From Pomphorhynchus laevis (Eukaryota; Acanthocephala; Palaeacanthocephala; Echinorhynchida; Pomphorhynchidae), in assembly GCA_012934845.2 (NCBI GenBank), contig WNNJ02000469.1:62001-126000 (forward strand): a DNA stretch of 64,000 nt, read 5' to 3'. How positions within the stretch are numbered: the stretch's first letter is position 1; every line of letters starts with the position of its first letter. Of the stretch, positions 51,501 to 61,900 are shown piece by piece. The translations under genes were made by a program, and so were the position numbers. Under the pieces are notes generated by a model that did no database searches, had not been told where the DNA came from, and worked only from the letters and a program-made list of their open reading frames with translations.

Positions 51501-51596
51501 TTTTAAGAATTGCCAATGTGGTGCGATAAAAGTAAAATTAAATATAAAAATTGTCAGATATATACATCTCAAAAAATTAACTTTACTTTTTTAATA

Positions 51597-51900
51597 TGAC
51601 GCACGAGCAGGAAAGTTTAAACCTGCATGCTTTTTAACAACCTTCGTCGGGAAGCTTAACCCGGAATGCGCATATCACAGACACCTGACCCCTTAATGAG
51701 GAGTTTGGACCTTAGTCTACTCATCACTACAGGGTGGTCTCATCAGTGTGGCCCTGTAGCTACACAACTTTGACAGTACTTGATCCTTAGTAAACCTCTG
51801 AAAGTAAATCGCAACGCTCCTCCGTCGGTTAGAAGTCCTGTGTATGGTGCGATTTATGCTATTTTCTACGATTTATAAACTTTCCTGGTCGCGCGTAATA
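51597..51900. mobile_element. MITE with ~23-bp terminal inverted repeats
   Basis: Left end 'acgcacgagcaggaaagttt' and right end 'aaactttcctggtcgcgcgt' are imperfect inverted repeats. The ~300-bp GC-rich interior has no ORF. It contains an 8-bp perfect hairpin, ctacaggg...ccctgtag (about 51738-51770), whose loop on the minus strand includes CUGAUGAGA. Family not known to me. Confidence 0.7.
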
Positions 51901-52139
51901 CCAAAAAAGTAAAGTAAATTCTTCCAGATTTATTTCAGATTAATAAATTGTCACCAATTGTTGATGTAGACATATAAATAATAAAAATATTATTACAAAA
52001 ATAAATTTAAACTCTTAAACGAAAACCGTTTATGATTAATAAACAATATACTCAAATAAATATATAACAGTTTTGTTATTAAGAAAAGTTATAAAGCGTT
52101 CTATCTTCGTACCTTCAACAAAAGATATACTTTACATTA

Positions 52140-52720
52140 AAATAAGATTCACTAGATAAGCAAATTTCATCAGTGGAAATGTGTCATTAGCATGTATTTG
52201 TCCGCGCAACTATGTTGGGTCAAGGAATAAGTGACGACATCTGATAATATAGCAGCTCCTTATTAATTTATTAGTATTTTTAAATTTTAAAAAATTTATT
52301 GTTTTTCTTAATTTACGAAAAAATATTTTTTTGCATGAGCATTTATGTAAACTATATAATGTAATTCATTAAATAATGAGACTTTTAGAATTTCCATAAA
52401 ATGTTATAAATAAATGTAAATTATATAAATCAACAAAATATTATTAAAAATAAATTTTAACTCTTAAGTGGAAAATTTTTGTGGATTGATAGTAAATCAT
52501 ATACTCTGTATTAGAATAATATATTACACTAGATAATCAAATTCATCAGATAAATACATAATTAGCATGCATTTAGCCCCGCTGCTATGATAATGAATAG
52601 GAGCCGAAACCTATTAAAGTAACAGTTCCATCAGATAACTTTATATTTTTATTATAATACATTGTATATCATCTATTATTAATCTATTCATAAATATATT
52701 GTAAATCATCAAAATTCTGT
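52140..52720 (+). repeat. Two decayed dispersed-repeat copies
   Basis: Cores near 52165-52260 and 52545-52640 keep 'ttagcatgtattt', 'ctatgttgggtcaaggaata' and 'agccccgctgctatga', but diverge in the rest. A short trace of a Penelope-like tail ('ttttttgcatgagcatttat') is at 52325. Confidence 0.6.
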
Positions 52721-54060
52721 TTACGATAACGATATTAACATTTTTTAAATATATTTTTAGTACTAAATATGTAGTAACTATTAAATTCCACGCTTCATTG
52801 ATACAACATCTCACGACATATCGTTTTTTATCGTAATTTCATATCGTTATTTTGCCATATCGTTCGTCGTTTCAAAACAAGCTACAATTCATGTATCTTG
52901 TTCGAGCTTTCCCCTTCCATTTTTTGATTTTACATTCTTATAACACTCCTTTTGTGCTACCAAACACTTTCAAACTTTGATCGTTGATAGTACTTCAGGT
53001 TAATAGCACTCTTCCTGCTCGTAATATTACTTCTATAAGTACGGATATTGTATTCGATGATGAGCTTTTCGGTTTGATACTTCCTACTCGCAATAGTACT
53101 TCCATAAGTACCGATGCTGCCAGTATTTATACTTTGTATTCGTATCACGTCTTTATCATTTTTTACATAAAAGCTTGATTTTCTGAAGATCGCACACTTC
53201 GATTACATTCATTTAGATCATTTTTATTACATTCATACATTCTCTTTTGATTAAACATGTTCATAAATAGTGTTCATTAATAGTGTACAGCATAGAACAT
53301 GTAATTTTGGGTTAGGATAAAATGCGATTGGATCAGTTCAATATCAAACTTAAAATTGTAGGTTATTCAATACATTCGTGATTAAACATGTTCCGTAAAT
53401 ATAACATTGCTGTTAAAAATCAAAAGGTCATATTAAAAACCGATAGGCTACATTTTTTAAACCGAAAAGCTACATTGAAGTTTTGTCGTTCTAGATCAAC
53501 TGTTTGCACATGAATTTTGCCTTTAATTATAAAATGATTTGTTTCTTGCACCTCATATTGCTATCTGATAAGTGCTCTTATGCAATGTGCCATTTGCTAG
53601 TAATGCTGAACCACCTGGATAATTTCCACCCGCGCTTAGCACATATTAGTTGAGCTTAACTATCATTTAGAGAGCACAAGCCCTTGCCATATTTTAACTT
53701 TAATTCATAACTGGTATTTAACAGTTAGCAGACAGTTTAGTGATTATTTGACTTAAACATACAGTAGTCTTTCACATCATAAACACGGACGATGTATTTT
53801 ATTTCCCTTTAGCTTGCAATCGTGTAATGGTTCACACGATCCTTGCTCTCGTCGTTGGCTTGAGTACCTCATGAGGTTTATAACCACAAAGTTTTAGAGA
53901 TTGAAAGTATTCCTAAAATTATAATAGCCAAATTAATCATCACAATAATGGTGTTCTACGTAAAACATCCCCAAAATCAAAAGTTGTTAGGCTTAAGTTT
54001 AAATAACCCAGTTCATCGTTATTAGTAAAAAATGGGGCACTTGGGATATCTCAAGATTAG
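52720..54060. other. Intergenic DNA, less AT-rich, no gene recognised
   Basis: Two local duplications are visible: 'tgctcgtaatattacttcta' and 'actcgcaatagtacttccat' (53015-53110), and 'ttaaacatgttc' words at 53255 and 53385. Overlapping open frames on both strands at 52957-53178 come from this repetition and are not called as genes. Confidence 0.4.
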
Positions 54061-54069
54061 TCTTCTTTT

Positions 54070-54390
54070 CGAGATGACGTTCCCCAGAGCAAAGGCTAAG
54101 GTTTCTTAATCTCCTCATCTCTCATTTACCCAGCATAGTCCGTCTTGATTATATTCTTCGGGGGGGGGTGAAAGACCCCGGGTGGTTCAGTCGGAAGGCG
54201 GCGTGTTGGATCGGTTGGTGGGCTCAGATTCCCCTGGACCTGAGGCCTAAAGAATATGTATCAAGAAGACTACCATGGTTGAGTACGAAAAATTTTGGTT
54301 GTTATTGACTATTGACTGTTCTGTTTAGTGATGTCTCATTTAACCTTTTGGACTTTTAAGAAAACCTTTATTGTTATTGTTATTAGTAAA
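54070..54390 (+). mobile_element. SINE-like repeat, copy 1 (tRNA-type promoter boxes)
   Basis: Shares about 190 bases with 58540-58770, starting 'cccagagcaaaggctaaggt'. Inside, 'tggttcagtcgg' fits a pol III A-box and, about 35 bases on, 'gggctcagattccc' resembles a B-box with one extra base. A T-rich tail with 'attgttattgttatta' ends the copy. The part upstream of the A-box is longer than a tRNA head, so the unit may be a composite or only partly tRNA-derived. Confidence 0.5.
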
Positions 54391-54752
54391 AGTGAAAGAC
54401 CGGAAAGGTGCTAACGGTAATGAGTATTTAGTTATGCAAAAATTATTTTAACCAGCTTAAATTCAAAGCTTCTAAGCATATGTGATACGATTTAGTAATT
54501 ACTTAATATGATCGTGTTAATATGATCTAAGCATCGTATGTATCCAAGTTGTTGGTGTACAAATAAGTTGCTGATATCTATTTCAATCACTACACATCCT
54601 TTTGCTCATAGTGTCGTATTCTATTAATCAACAAATTTATAAATCAATAAATAACAAGATAAAAATTATACTTCAGAATAGCATAATGCCAAATATTAAT
54701 ACGAACAGGATTCGATTTTTTAGAACAAAAAAATCATTTCTTGAATTTGGTT

Positions 54753-55523
54753 TTAAAGGTGTAGTGCTTTAACAGATATAACTGAATTACAGAGATTACA
54801 TTCGGAAATGGTTTGTAGATCGTTCGTAATTAATTTTGGAACAGGAAAACCTGCATATAGGTCGAGTTGATGAAAGGCTAAATCACTTTGAATTTCAACT
54901 ATGTAATTACGTATATCTACTATAGTATGACGATCCTGATTTACTAACACTCGCAATTGACTGCCATCTGGTAGACGAATGCCAAGTGTACATTTCTTTT
55001 CATTTATATTTAATTTTAGTGCATTGCTTTCAGAATTAGCATGTTGGCTGATGGGATTCGGAGATTGTATCGGAGCATTCCTTAAACGACCTAAAGTGGG
55101 CTGCGGAGAACCAAGCATTCGTCCTCGTCCGGAGAAAGCTTTTACTGGTAATTTTGGAAAATCCTCGTCACGACGATCGTCAATCTTCAATTCTTGAATA
55201 CCTGCTAGTTCAGGTGGGAGCTGGTGATTAGTGATAGCTTCTAACATCTGCTTATTTTCTTCTATATCTGTAGATCGCAATGGCTCATCGTTAATACTAA
55301 ACCCATTTCGCCACAAATGCAAAGTATGAGAAGCTGGGCCTACATTCGCGCTTCGTTCAGCCGAGTTTAGCAAGCGTCCATACACACTATTATCATTAGG
55401 ATCTACTGTCATTTGACCGCTACGTTCAGATCCTCCTACAAAATATTCAGGCTGATCATTGTCATTATCAGGACTAGATGATCGTAAACCGTCAATAGTT
55501 CCTATTTTCTTTTTATCAGACAT
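54753..55523 (-). CDS. NSFL1C: p47/NSFL1C-like SEP-UBX cofactor of p97/CDC48
   Basis: A 256-residue protein of the p47/UBX1 family, adaptors that recruit the AAA ATPase p97/CDC48 to membrane fusion and phosphatase regulation (family knowledge). The linker motif 'EYFVGGSERSGQM' (26-38) is the family 'FYAGGSERSGQ'. The SEP domain follows at about 66-135 ('LHLWRNGFSINDEPLRS', 'LPPELAGI', DRRDEDF), then the KAFSGRGRMLGSP shp-type p97-binding motif (about 128-140). The UBX domain is about 168-256 ('LGIRLPDGSQLRVLVNQDRH' ... 'NLCNSVISVKAL'). The usual N-terminal UBA domain is absent from this exon. The ATG at 55521-55523 directly follows a 'cttgtag' acceptor-like site, so a further upstream exon with a UBA is possible, or the protein is naturally UBA-less. 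Confidence 0.93.
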   Translation of the reverse strand: MSDKKKIGTIDGLRSSSPDNDNDQPEYFVGGSERSGQMTVDPNDNSVYGRLLNSAERSANVGPASHTLHLWRNGFSINDEPLRSTDIEENKQMLEAITNHQLPPELAGIQELKIDDRRDEDFPKLPVKAFSGRGRMLGSPQPTLGRLRNAPIQSPNPISQHANSESNALKLNINEKKCTLGIRLPDGSQLRVLVNQDRHTIVDIRNYIVEIQSDLAFHQLDLYAGFPVPKLITNDLQTISECNLCNSVISVKALHL

Positions 55524-55788
55524 CTACAAGAATTATGAAATAAACAATGTAGTTATAACAAAAGACCACACCTTTGGTTTACTCTCAAAATAAATTAGAC
55601 GTTAATTCATTATGCTGGTTCACTGAGACAATTCCAGTGATATCAATTAAATATGTCTGAGAAGACATTTGACTTAATGATCTATATGCTTTGTATTAAT
55701 CCAGATAGTATACTTTATATCGCAATCTATTTGCATAAAAGTATCTGATCTATGACATACTTGATCGTATCACATCAGTACAGAAGTG

Positions 55789-56010
55789 CAGCGTATTCTA
55801 AGATGTCCATTATTGAGTCAAGAACGCGTGCTAATTGCCCAAATTGTTCAATTTTTAAGCAATAACAATGAACGATTTTTCAAATTTATTGCGGATAAAC
55901 GTCCATCTGGCATTATTTCTAAAGTGATATACCCTTTGAACAAAGCATTGCCCCTCTATTATGCGATGTTTTACTTAGCATTCACCCCTACTATTTACTG
56001 TAATGAATAA
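55789..56010 (+). other. Unidentified open frame, possible exon
   Basis: After an acceptor-like 'gtgcag' the plus strand is open for about 73 codons: 'RILRCPLLSQERVLIAQIVQ' then FLSNNNERFFKFIADKRPSG and a hydrophobic end. The first part looks protein-like and less AT-driven than most frames here, but I do not recognise it and no partner exon was found. Confidence 0.3.
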
Positions 56011-57030
56011 TATTTTTCAATTCAAACACAGCAGTAGAGCTATAGTTGATAATACTGAACAAAATAAAAAAAAGAGAACACTTTATTTTGAGTACACAAT
56101 TTGTATGAAAAATATCTGAAAGCATAAACTAGGTCCGTTTTATTGATGTATAGGGTCCGAAACAATAATATAGAAATTTCCTGATGATCTGTAATCTTTA
56201 TTGTAAGGCACTGTTTTATATATTAATTGGTTTATGAAAATCTTGGTTATAAAAATCCTATATTAAGATAAAGATATTTCTAAATATCTTTAAAGTCATA
56301 AACAAAATTAAAGTTATACAACAAAATACATTGCTAGTGTAAATATATTATATATTGTAATTATATATTATAATATATATCAGTTATATATTATAATTTA
56401 TATTATGTAATAAATTGTAATATAATTATATTTATAATTTAAGCGATTTTTTGTTAAACGGATAAGTAAACAACTGGACAGCCAAGGTTGCTTAGTAACA
56501 GATTAAACTTAAAGATTGCTAATCATCTTTATAATTACTAATTATTATATTAGCCACTGTCGTTTATGATAAACGACTGTATCGTTGAAAAGTAAATAAT
56601 GTACCCTGTGCTAGAATAATATATTATGCTAGATAATTATGATTTACCATAGGAAATACCGTACTTGCATGTATTTGGTTCCGCTGTTATGCTGGGTTCA
56701 GAAATAAAGTCCAAAACCGAATAACATAGAAGTTCCTCCTGATGATTTCTAATCTTTATTCATATACATGGGGTTCGAAAATTCAATGTTATAAAAAATA
56801 TATTTATGATTAAGATATCTTTATATTAGAATCTAGGGTACAAAATAAAAAATAAATTAAATTAAAAATAATTATACTAAAATTATAATAATTAATTCCA
56901 ATTAATTATTAATTATACTTAAATGATTAAAATAATTTTGTTAATTATTTTAAATTTTATTTATTACTTAAAAAAGTTGTTAGTTAAAAATTTCTTAATT
57001 AAAAAAGTTTATAAATTAAAAATTAAATAA
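56011..57030. other. AT-rich DNA with one decayed dispersed-repeat copy
   Basis: A worn copy of the dispersed repeat lies at 56595-56775 ('catgtatttggttccgctgt', 'agaagttcctcctgatgatt'), and a fainter trace at 56130-56220. The rest is AT-rich without a gene. Confidence 0.5.
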
Positions 57031-57913
57031 GGAGAGTGAGACCATTCCGCGTGAATTTCTTGTAAACATGTAAGACAGTCGCCGAAAGAATGACGAATGC
57101 CGTTTCGTCATCACAATGACTCATCAGTGGCAGATCCCTCCACTACTGGATGCAGAGGAGGACTGGCAGACGGCAACCAATGAATGAATTAATGTGAATG
57201 ATGTACTAGAAAATTTTCTAGTAACAACCTAGAGTGCTAAATCAGTACTACAGCTTCACCAAAAAGGATCATTAGCAAAAGCACTGGCAAATGCCAGCGC
57301 AGGTCTCTTTAATATCGGCTAACTTTTATTTAAGGAGAGTGAGACCATTCCGCGTGAATTTCTTGTAAAACATGTAAGCCAGACGCGAAAGAATGACGAA
57401 TGCCGTTTCGTCATCACAATGACTCATCAGTGGCAGATCCCTCCCACAACTGGATGCAGAGGATGACTGACAGACGGCAATCAATGAATGAATAAATGTG
57501 AATGATGTACTAGAAAATTTTCTAGCAACATCATAGAGTGCTAAATCAGTACTACAGCTTAACCAAAAGGATAATTAGCAAAAGCACTGGCAAATGCCAG
57601 CGCAGGTCTCTTTAATATCGGCTAACTTTTATTTAAAGAGAGTGAGACCATTCCGCGTGAATTTCTTGTAAAACATGTAAGCTAGAGGCGAAATCATGAC
57701 GAATGCCGTTTCGTCATCATAATGACTCATGAGTGCCAGATCCCTCCCAGTACTGGATGCAGAGGAGGACTGGCAGACGGCGACCAATGAATGAATCAAT
57801 GTGAATGATGTACTAGAAAATTTTCTAGTAACATCATAGAGTGCTAAATCAGTACTACAGCTTCACCAAAAGGATAATTAGCAAAAGCACTGGCAAATGC
57901 CAGCGCAGGTCTC
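57031..57913 (-). repeat. Tandem array of three 303-bp hammerhead-bearing units (retrozyme-like)
   Basis: Units start at 57031, 57334 and 57637, a period of exactly 303. On the plus strand each has 'gagaccattccgcgtgaatt', 'atgccgtttcgtcatca', 'ctggatgcagagga', 'gtactagaaaattttctag' (a palindrome) and 'ggcaaatgccagcgcaggtc'. The third unit is cut off near 57913. The hammerhead reads on the minus strand; unit 2 keeps all key positions, while units 1 and 3 have changes in them. There is no ORF. Tandem non-coding units of this size with hammerheads match what is known of metazoan and plant retrozymes, which spread through circular RNAs with RT supplied in trans (family knowledge; applied here by inference). 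The strong GC contrast with the flanks indicates a fairly recent insertion. Confidence 0.8.
57378..57434 (-). ncRNA. Hammerhead ribozyme candidate, unit 2
   Basis: Read 5'-3' on the minus strand: GCCA (stem I), CUGAUGA (core), GUCAU-UGUG-AUGAC (5-bp stem II), GAAACG, an 18-nt loop, CGUC (ACG/CGU stem III with C at the cleavage position), then UGGC, which pairs fully with the opening GCCA. All invariant core bases of the hammerhead are present. A second reading with a short stem III (ACG-GCAUU-CGU-C) is possible but leaves stem I unpaired, so I prefer the first. The layout, with stem I open, is type I, the kind usual in animal repeats. Confidence 0.65.
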
Positions 57914-58026
57914 GTGCCAGTCCTCCTCTGCATCCAGTAGTGGGAGGGATCTGGCACTGATGAGTCATTGTGATGACGAAACGGCATTCGTCATTCTTTC
58001 GCGTCTGGCTTACATGTTTTACAAAA
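57914..58026 (+). repeat. Inverted partial copy of the retrozyme unit
   Basis: Starting directly after the third unit, 'gtgccagtcctcctctgcat' begins a reverse-complement copy of the ribozyme part of the unit, ending near 58026 at 'acatgttttacaa'. It turns the array end into a large hairpin. Confidence 0.85.
57953..58009 (+). ncRNA. Hammerhead ribozyme candidate, inverted copy
   Basis: Same 57-nt layout as unit 2, here on the plus strand: CUGAUGA, GUCAU/AUGAC stem II, GAAACG...CGUC, then UGGC. The 5' strand of stem I is GGCA rather than GCCA, so only the two base pairs next to the core remain. The catalytic core is intact but stem I is weakened. Confidence 0.5.
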
Positions 58027-58539
58027 AAATTAAATAATTTTAAATAAATTAAAAATAATTTGTAAATAAAAATTTTAAATTAATTATTTAAAATAAAAAA
58101 TTTATTCTGAAATAAAAAAAATATTAAATAAAAAATACATACAGTTTAAAAGTATATTTTTAGATTTAATTCAAATATGCATACTTTTATGTTACTATTT
58201 TTATAATTTTTTATCAAATAATTTATCATTTTTAATCCTAAAATGTATAAAAATTATATATAAATAATTTATCAATTTTAAAGTTTATAAATTAAAATAA
58301 ATTTAAATTTATAGTGAATTTAAGATTAAGATATTTCATTATTGAATAAAACATTTTGAAATGATATACACTGTGTAAGAATAAGATATAACTATAGATA
58401 ATCTAATTACGTAAAAGGAAATATTTCATCAGAATTTATTTAGCTTCACTGATGTATTGAATTGAATAACAGGAGCGGAATCCTAATGACACAACAGTTC
58501 CCCCTAATGATATGTAATCACTATTCAGCATATATTTAA
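58027..58539. other. AT-rich DNA with a worn dispersed-repeat trace
   Basis: Only AT-rich sequence and a faint copy of the dispersed repeat at 58360-58510 ('atttagcttcactgatgtat', 'acaacagttccccctaatga'). Confidence 0.45.
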
Positions 58540-58770
58540 CTCCCAGAGCAAAGGCTAAGGTTTCTTAAGGTCCTCGTCTCTCGTTTACCCAACATCGTCC
58601 GCACCGATTGGATTCTTCGGGAGGTGAAAGACCCCGGGTGGTTCAATCGGAAAGCGGCGTGCTGGATTGGTTGGGGGCTCAGATCCCCATTGATTTGAGG
58701 CCTTAATAGGAAGAAGACAAAGAAATTGTTGACCTATTTTTTCTGTTGACTGACTGTTTATTTTTTTTCT
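58540..58770 (+). mobile_element. SINE-like repeat, copy 2
   Basis: Second copy of the 54.07-kb repeat: 'cccagagcaaaggctaaggt', 'gggtggttcaatcggaaagc' (A-box region), 'ttgggggctcagatcccc' (B-box-like) and a 'gttgactgactgtttatttt' tail. The minus-strand 71-codon frame over this stretch is a shadow. Confidence 0.5.
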
Positions 58771-58929
58771 AACGGACTTCTTGTTAAACGACACTTCCAT
58801 TTATGTATTTTTATTAATATGTATTTTTATTTTCTTATTATTATAAGAAAAAAAATATTGGTTTCTTATAAAAAAGGTTTAATAAAATATTGGTTTCCTA
58901 AAAAAAATTTTGGTTTCTTATAAACATAC

Positions 58930-61900
58930 ACAAATTACAAGTTCAAACTATCTTGATACCTATTAACTACTTACAATAAAATAACATACAATAAAATAAC
59001 ATACAAAGAAACATACGAAATCTGAGCAGCTCTGCAATCACAAACTTTATTCAAATCCGCTATATTCTCTACACAAATTACAATAAAATAACATACAATT
59101 TGTCACGTTCTACAAGTAAACCTACAATTTTTTACATTCGGACATCTACCAGTCAACGAAGCCGTACGCCCAGGGCACATCCCGGGGTGCGCATTTTAAG
59201 TTGACCTCGAAATGACAAAAGGCAAACCTCGAAATTCACCCAGATGCTGTGGATGCAACGGGCAGAACGCAGTCTGCAAAGGATGCAAATGCGCAAAGGC
59301 AAGCACATATTGCACGGACTGTGCCGCTACGAACTGCACCAACCGAGGAAACTCACCGATAATAGTTGACCATTCCACTAGCTGCTCAACCAGTAGCCAC
59401 GTAACCACAGTTAACGAGCCGGCTAATTTCATAGCGCCCATCCAGGAGGATGTCCGTACAATTAACCATGTGTTTTTAAACCCCCGACCGACCGCTGCCA
59501 GTCGCGATTTACTCAATGATCGCCCGTCCGCTGAAAGGATGCCATGCAGCTATGAAGATTCTATTAATTTTATGTACAATAAAGTCATTCTTTGGAAACC
59601 GAATCTACTATCTTTACCCATTTGCCAAGCTAGCAATCGGTTCATAGACTTATTGGCTTCGAGGTACTTGGATGTTGGTGAGGGTACTGCAAATGAAGGT
59701 ATCGCGCTCAAAGAAGTTACAGTTATTTGTCAGCTCATACTGCAGCGAATCCCATCCCGAAAAGCCGCAGTTATTCGGAAAACCCTAGAGAGGCGTACTC
59801 AAATGTGGGCAGATAAACAAATCCATGATTTATTTGAAGAGGCTTTTGCTCTGCAACAGAAAGTAGTTCAAGGCTTGACGAAGAGTGTTCGTATTACAAA
59901 TCAAAATGAGAGTGGAGTGTTCTCTAGGCTGATGCAGTCTGGAAAAACACATGCCGCTATTCGGACGTTAGATTCTCAATATGCGTCTCTGCCTCTACTC
60001 AAACCGGACGATGAGATTGACGGAGTAACTATATACGATATCTTATTGGACTTACACCCGCCAGGAAAGCCTATCCATAAAGACTCAATCCTGAATGTTC
60101 CTCTACCAGGCTGCATGCCTCATCACGCTGTTGTGTTCTCTGCAATCGATGGGCAGATCATACTCAAAGCAGCAATGAGGACTCACGGCTGCGCCGGTCC
60201 ATCTGGAGTGGATGCTGTTGCTTTCAGACGAATGATCAGTTCATTTGGTCCTCATTCACGAAAACTAGCAGACGCCATTGCTTCTTTTGCAATTCGGATA
60301 GCAAGTGAACGTGTTGACCCATCTATTCTGGATGCTTTTACAGTAAGTCGTCTTGTGGCTCTTGATAAGAACCCAGGCGTGCGCCCTATTGGCATAGGAG
60401 AGATAGTTCGCCGTATTGTGGGAAAGGTAATTATGAGCTTAATAGGAAAGGATCTTCAGGCAGTGTCTGGGCATGTTCAAACGTGTAGTGGACAGCGCGG
60501 TGGAATGGAGTACATCATACACAGAGTTTCCGAGACTATCACGGTCAATGATCAGTATGTGTTACTTTCCGTGGATGCAAAGAACGCATTCAATTCGGCA
60601 AATCGGAAGGTTGTACTAGCTAACGTTCCTTTTATTTGTCCTGCTCTTGAGTGTATTCTGCATAATACGTATTCAGAGCCGTCAAAGTTAGTGTGTTGTG
60701 GCCGTTCTTTGCGATCCCAAGAAGGATTTACACAAGGGGATCCTCTAGCTATGGCTGCTTTTGCAGTGTCCTCGCTGGCAATTATTCATCGAATTCGCGA
60801 GTCGGTTCCGCACGTAAGTCAGTATTGGTATGCGGACGACGCAAATTTTATGGGGTCGTTAGAGGACGTTACTCGAGTTTGGGACCTACTCGAATCATTT
60901 GGTCATCAGCATGGCTACTTTGTTAACGCCAATAAATCAATTGTGATGATTCATTCTGAACAGCTAGAAGAAACCGAAAAACGATTTGAAAAATACAACG
61001 TCCGTATTGAGACAAGGGGTGTCAAACTGCTAGGATCACCTGTTGGAGACGCCGAATTTGTCAAGAATATGAGTGGTGAGCTCATATCCAAATGGTCTTG
61101 TTTGATCAGGAAACTTGCCAATGCGGCAAAGCATGATGCCCAGTCAGCATATGTCGCCTTTGTCAAAGCCTGTCAATCAAAGTGGTTACATTTATGCAGG
61201 ACAACCCAACGTGATCCAGGTTGGTTCTCTGAAATTAGACAGCTAATATTTGGGCAGTTCGCTTTCGATGTATTTGGGCACACACTGGACGAAACTGAGC
61301 AGTTGATTTGTAGTCTCCCTTTGAGTTTCGGAGGTATGGGATTTCGAGATCCTTGCGTAGACGCTCCATACGTGCTGAACGCGTCAAAACAATTGTGCAG
61401 GGCTTTTGACCAGTCGGATAATATTCTCGAAGTAGATAGGCTACAAACCCAAGCTCTGAAAGATATTGCTAGCGACAACAGATTACGTTCTGCATCACTA
61501 TTGGTTGGTTTACGTGAACGTGCTTCAATTCAAACAGTCAAGCTTCTACAGTATGCATCGGTCAAAGGGGCTTCAAGTTGGCTTCAAACGAGTCCTCTTA
61601 AAGCGTCGGGATTTAACATGACAAAATTCGAATTTCAGGATGCGTTTGCTGCAAGGTATAACTGGTCCTTATCTAGTCTACCGAAAAAGTGCGAATGTGG
61701 AGATGATATCTGTCTAACCCATGCATTGTCGTGCAAAAGAGGGGCTCTCCCAATTATTCGTCACAATGAGGTAAGGGATGTTTTGGCCTCCGCCTTATCT
61801 GAAATATGCAACGGCGTCGGGATTGAACCCGCACTCCAGCCCGTTACACATGACTTTGTATTTCAGTGCTCGACCACAGCCCGGGGAGAAGATGCTCATC

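Noticed and set aside
57061-57140. Unit 1 as an equally intact hammerhead
   Set aside because: The CUGAUGA half is kept but the cleavage-side sequence differs from unit 2 (CGACUGUC instead of CGUCUGGC), so the preferred structure is not supported; unit 3 also differs in the core.
58585-58800. 71-codon minus-strand frame over a SINE-like copy
   Set aside because: It is antisense to the repeated sequence; the matching copy at 54.1 kb does not keep the frame.
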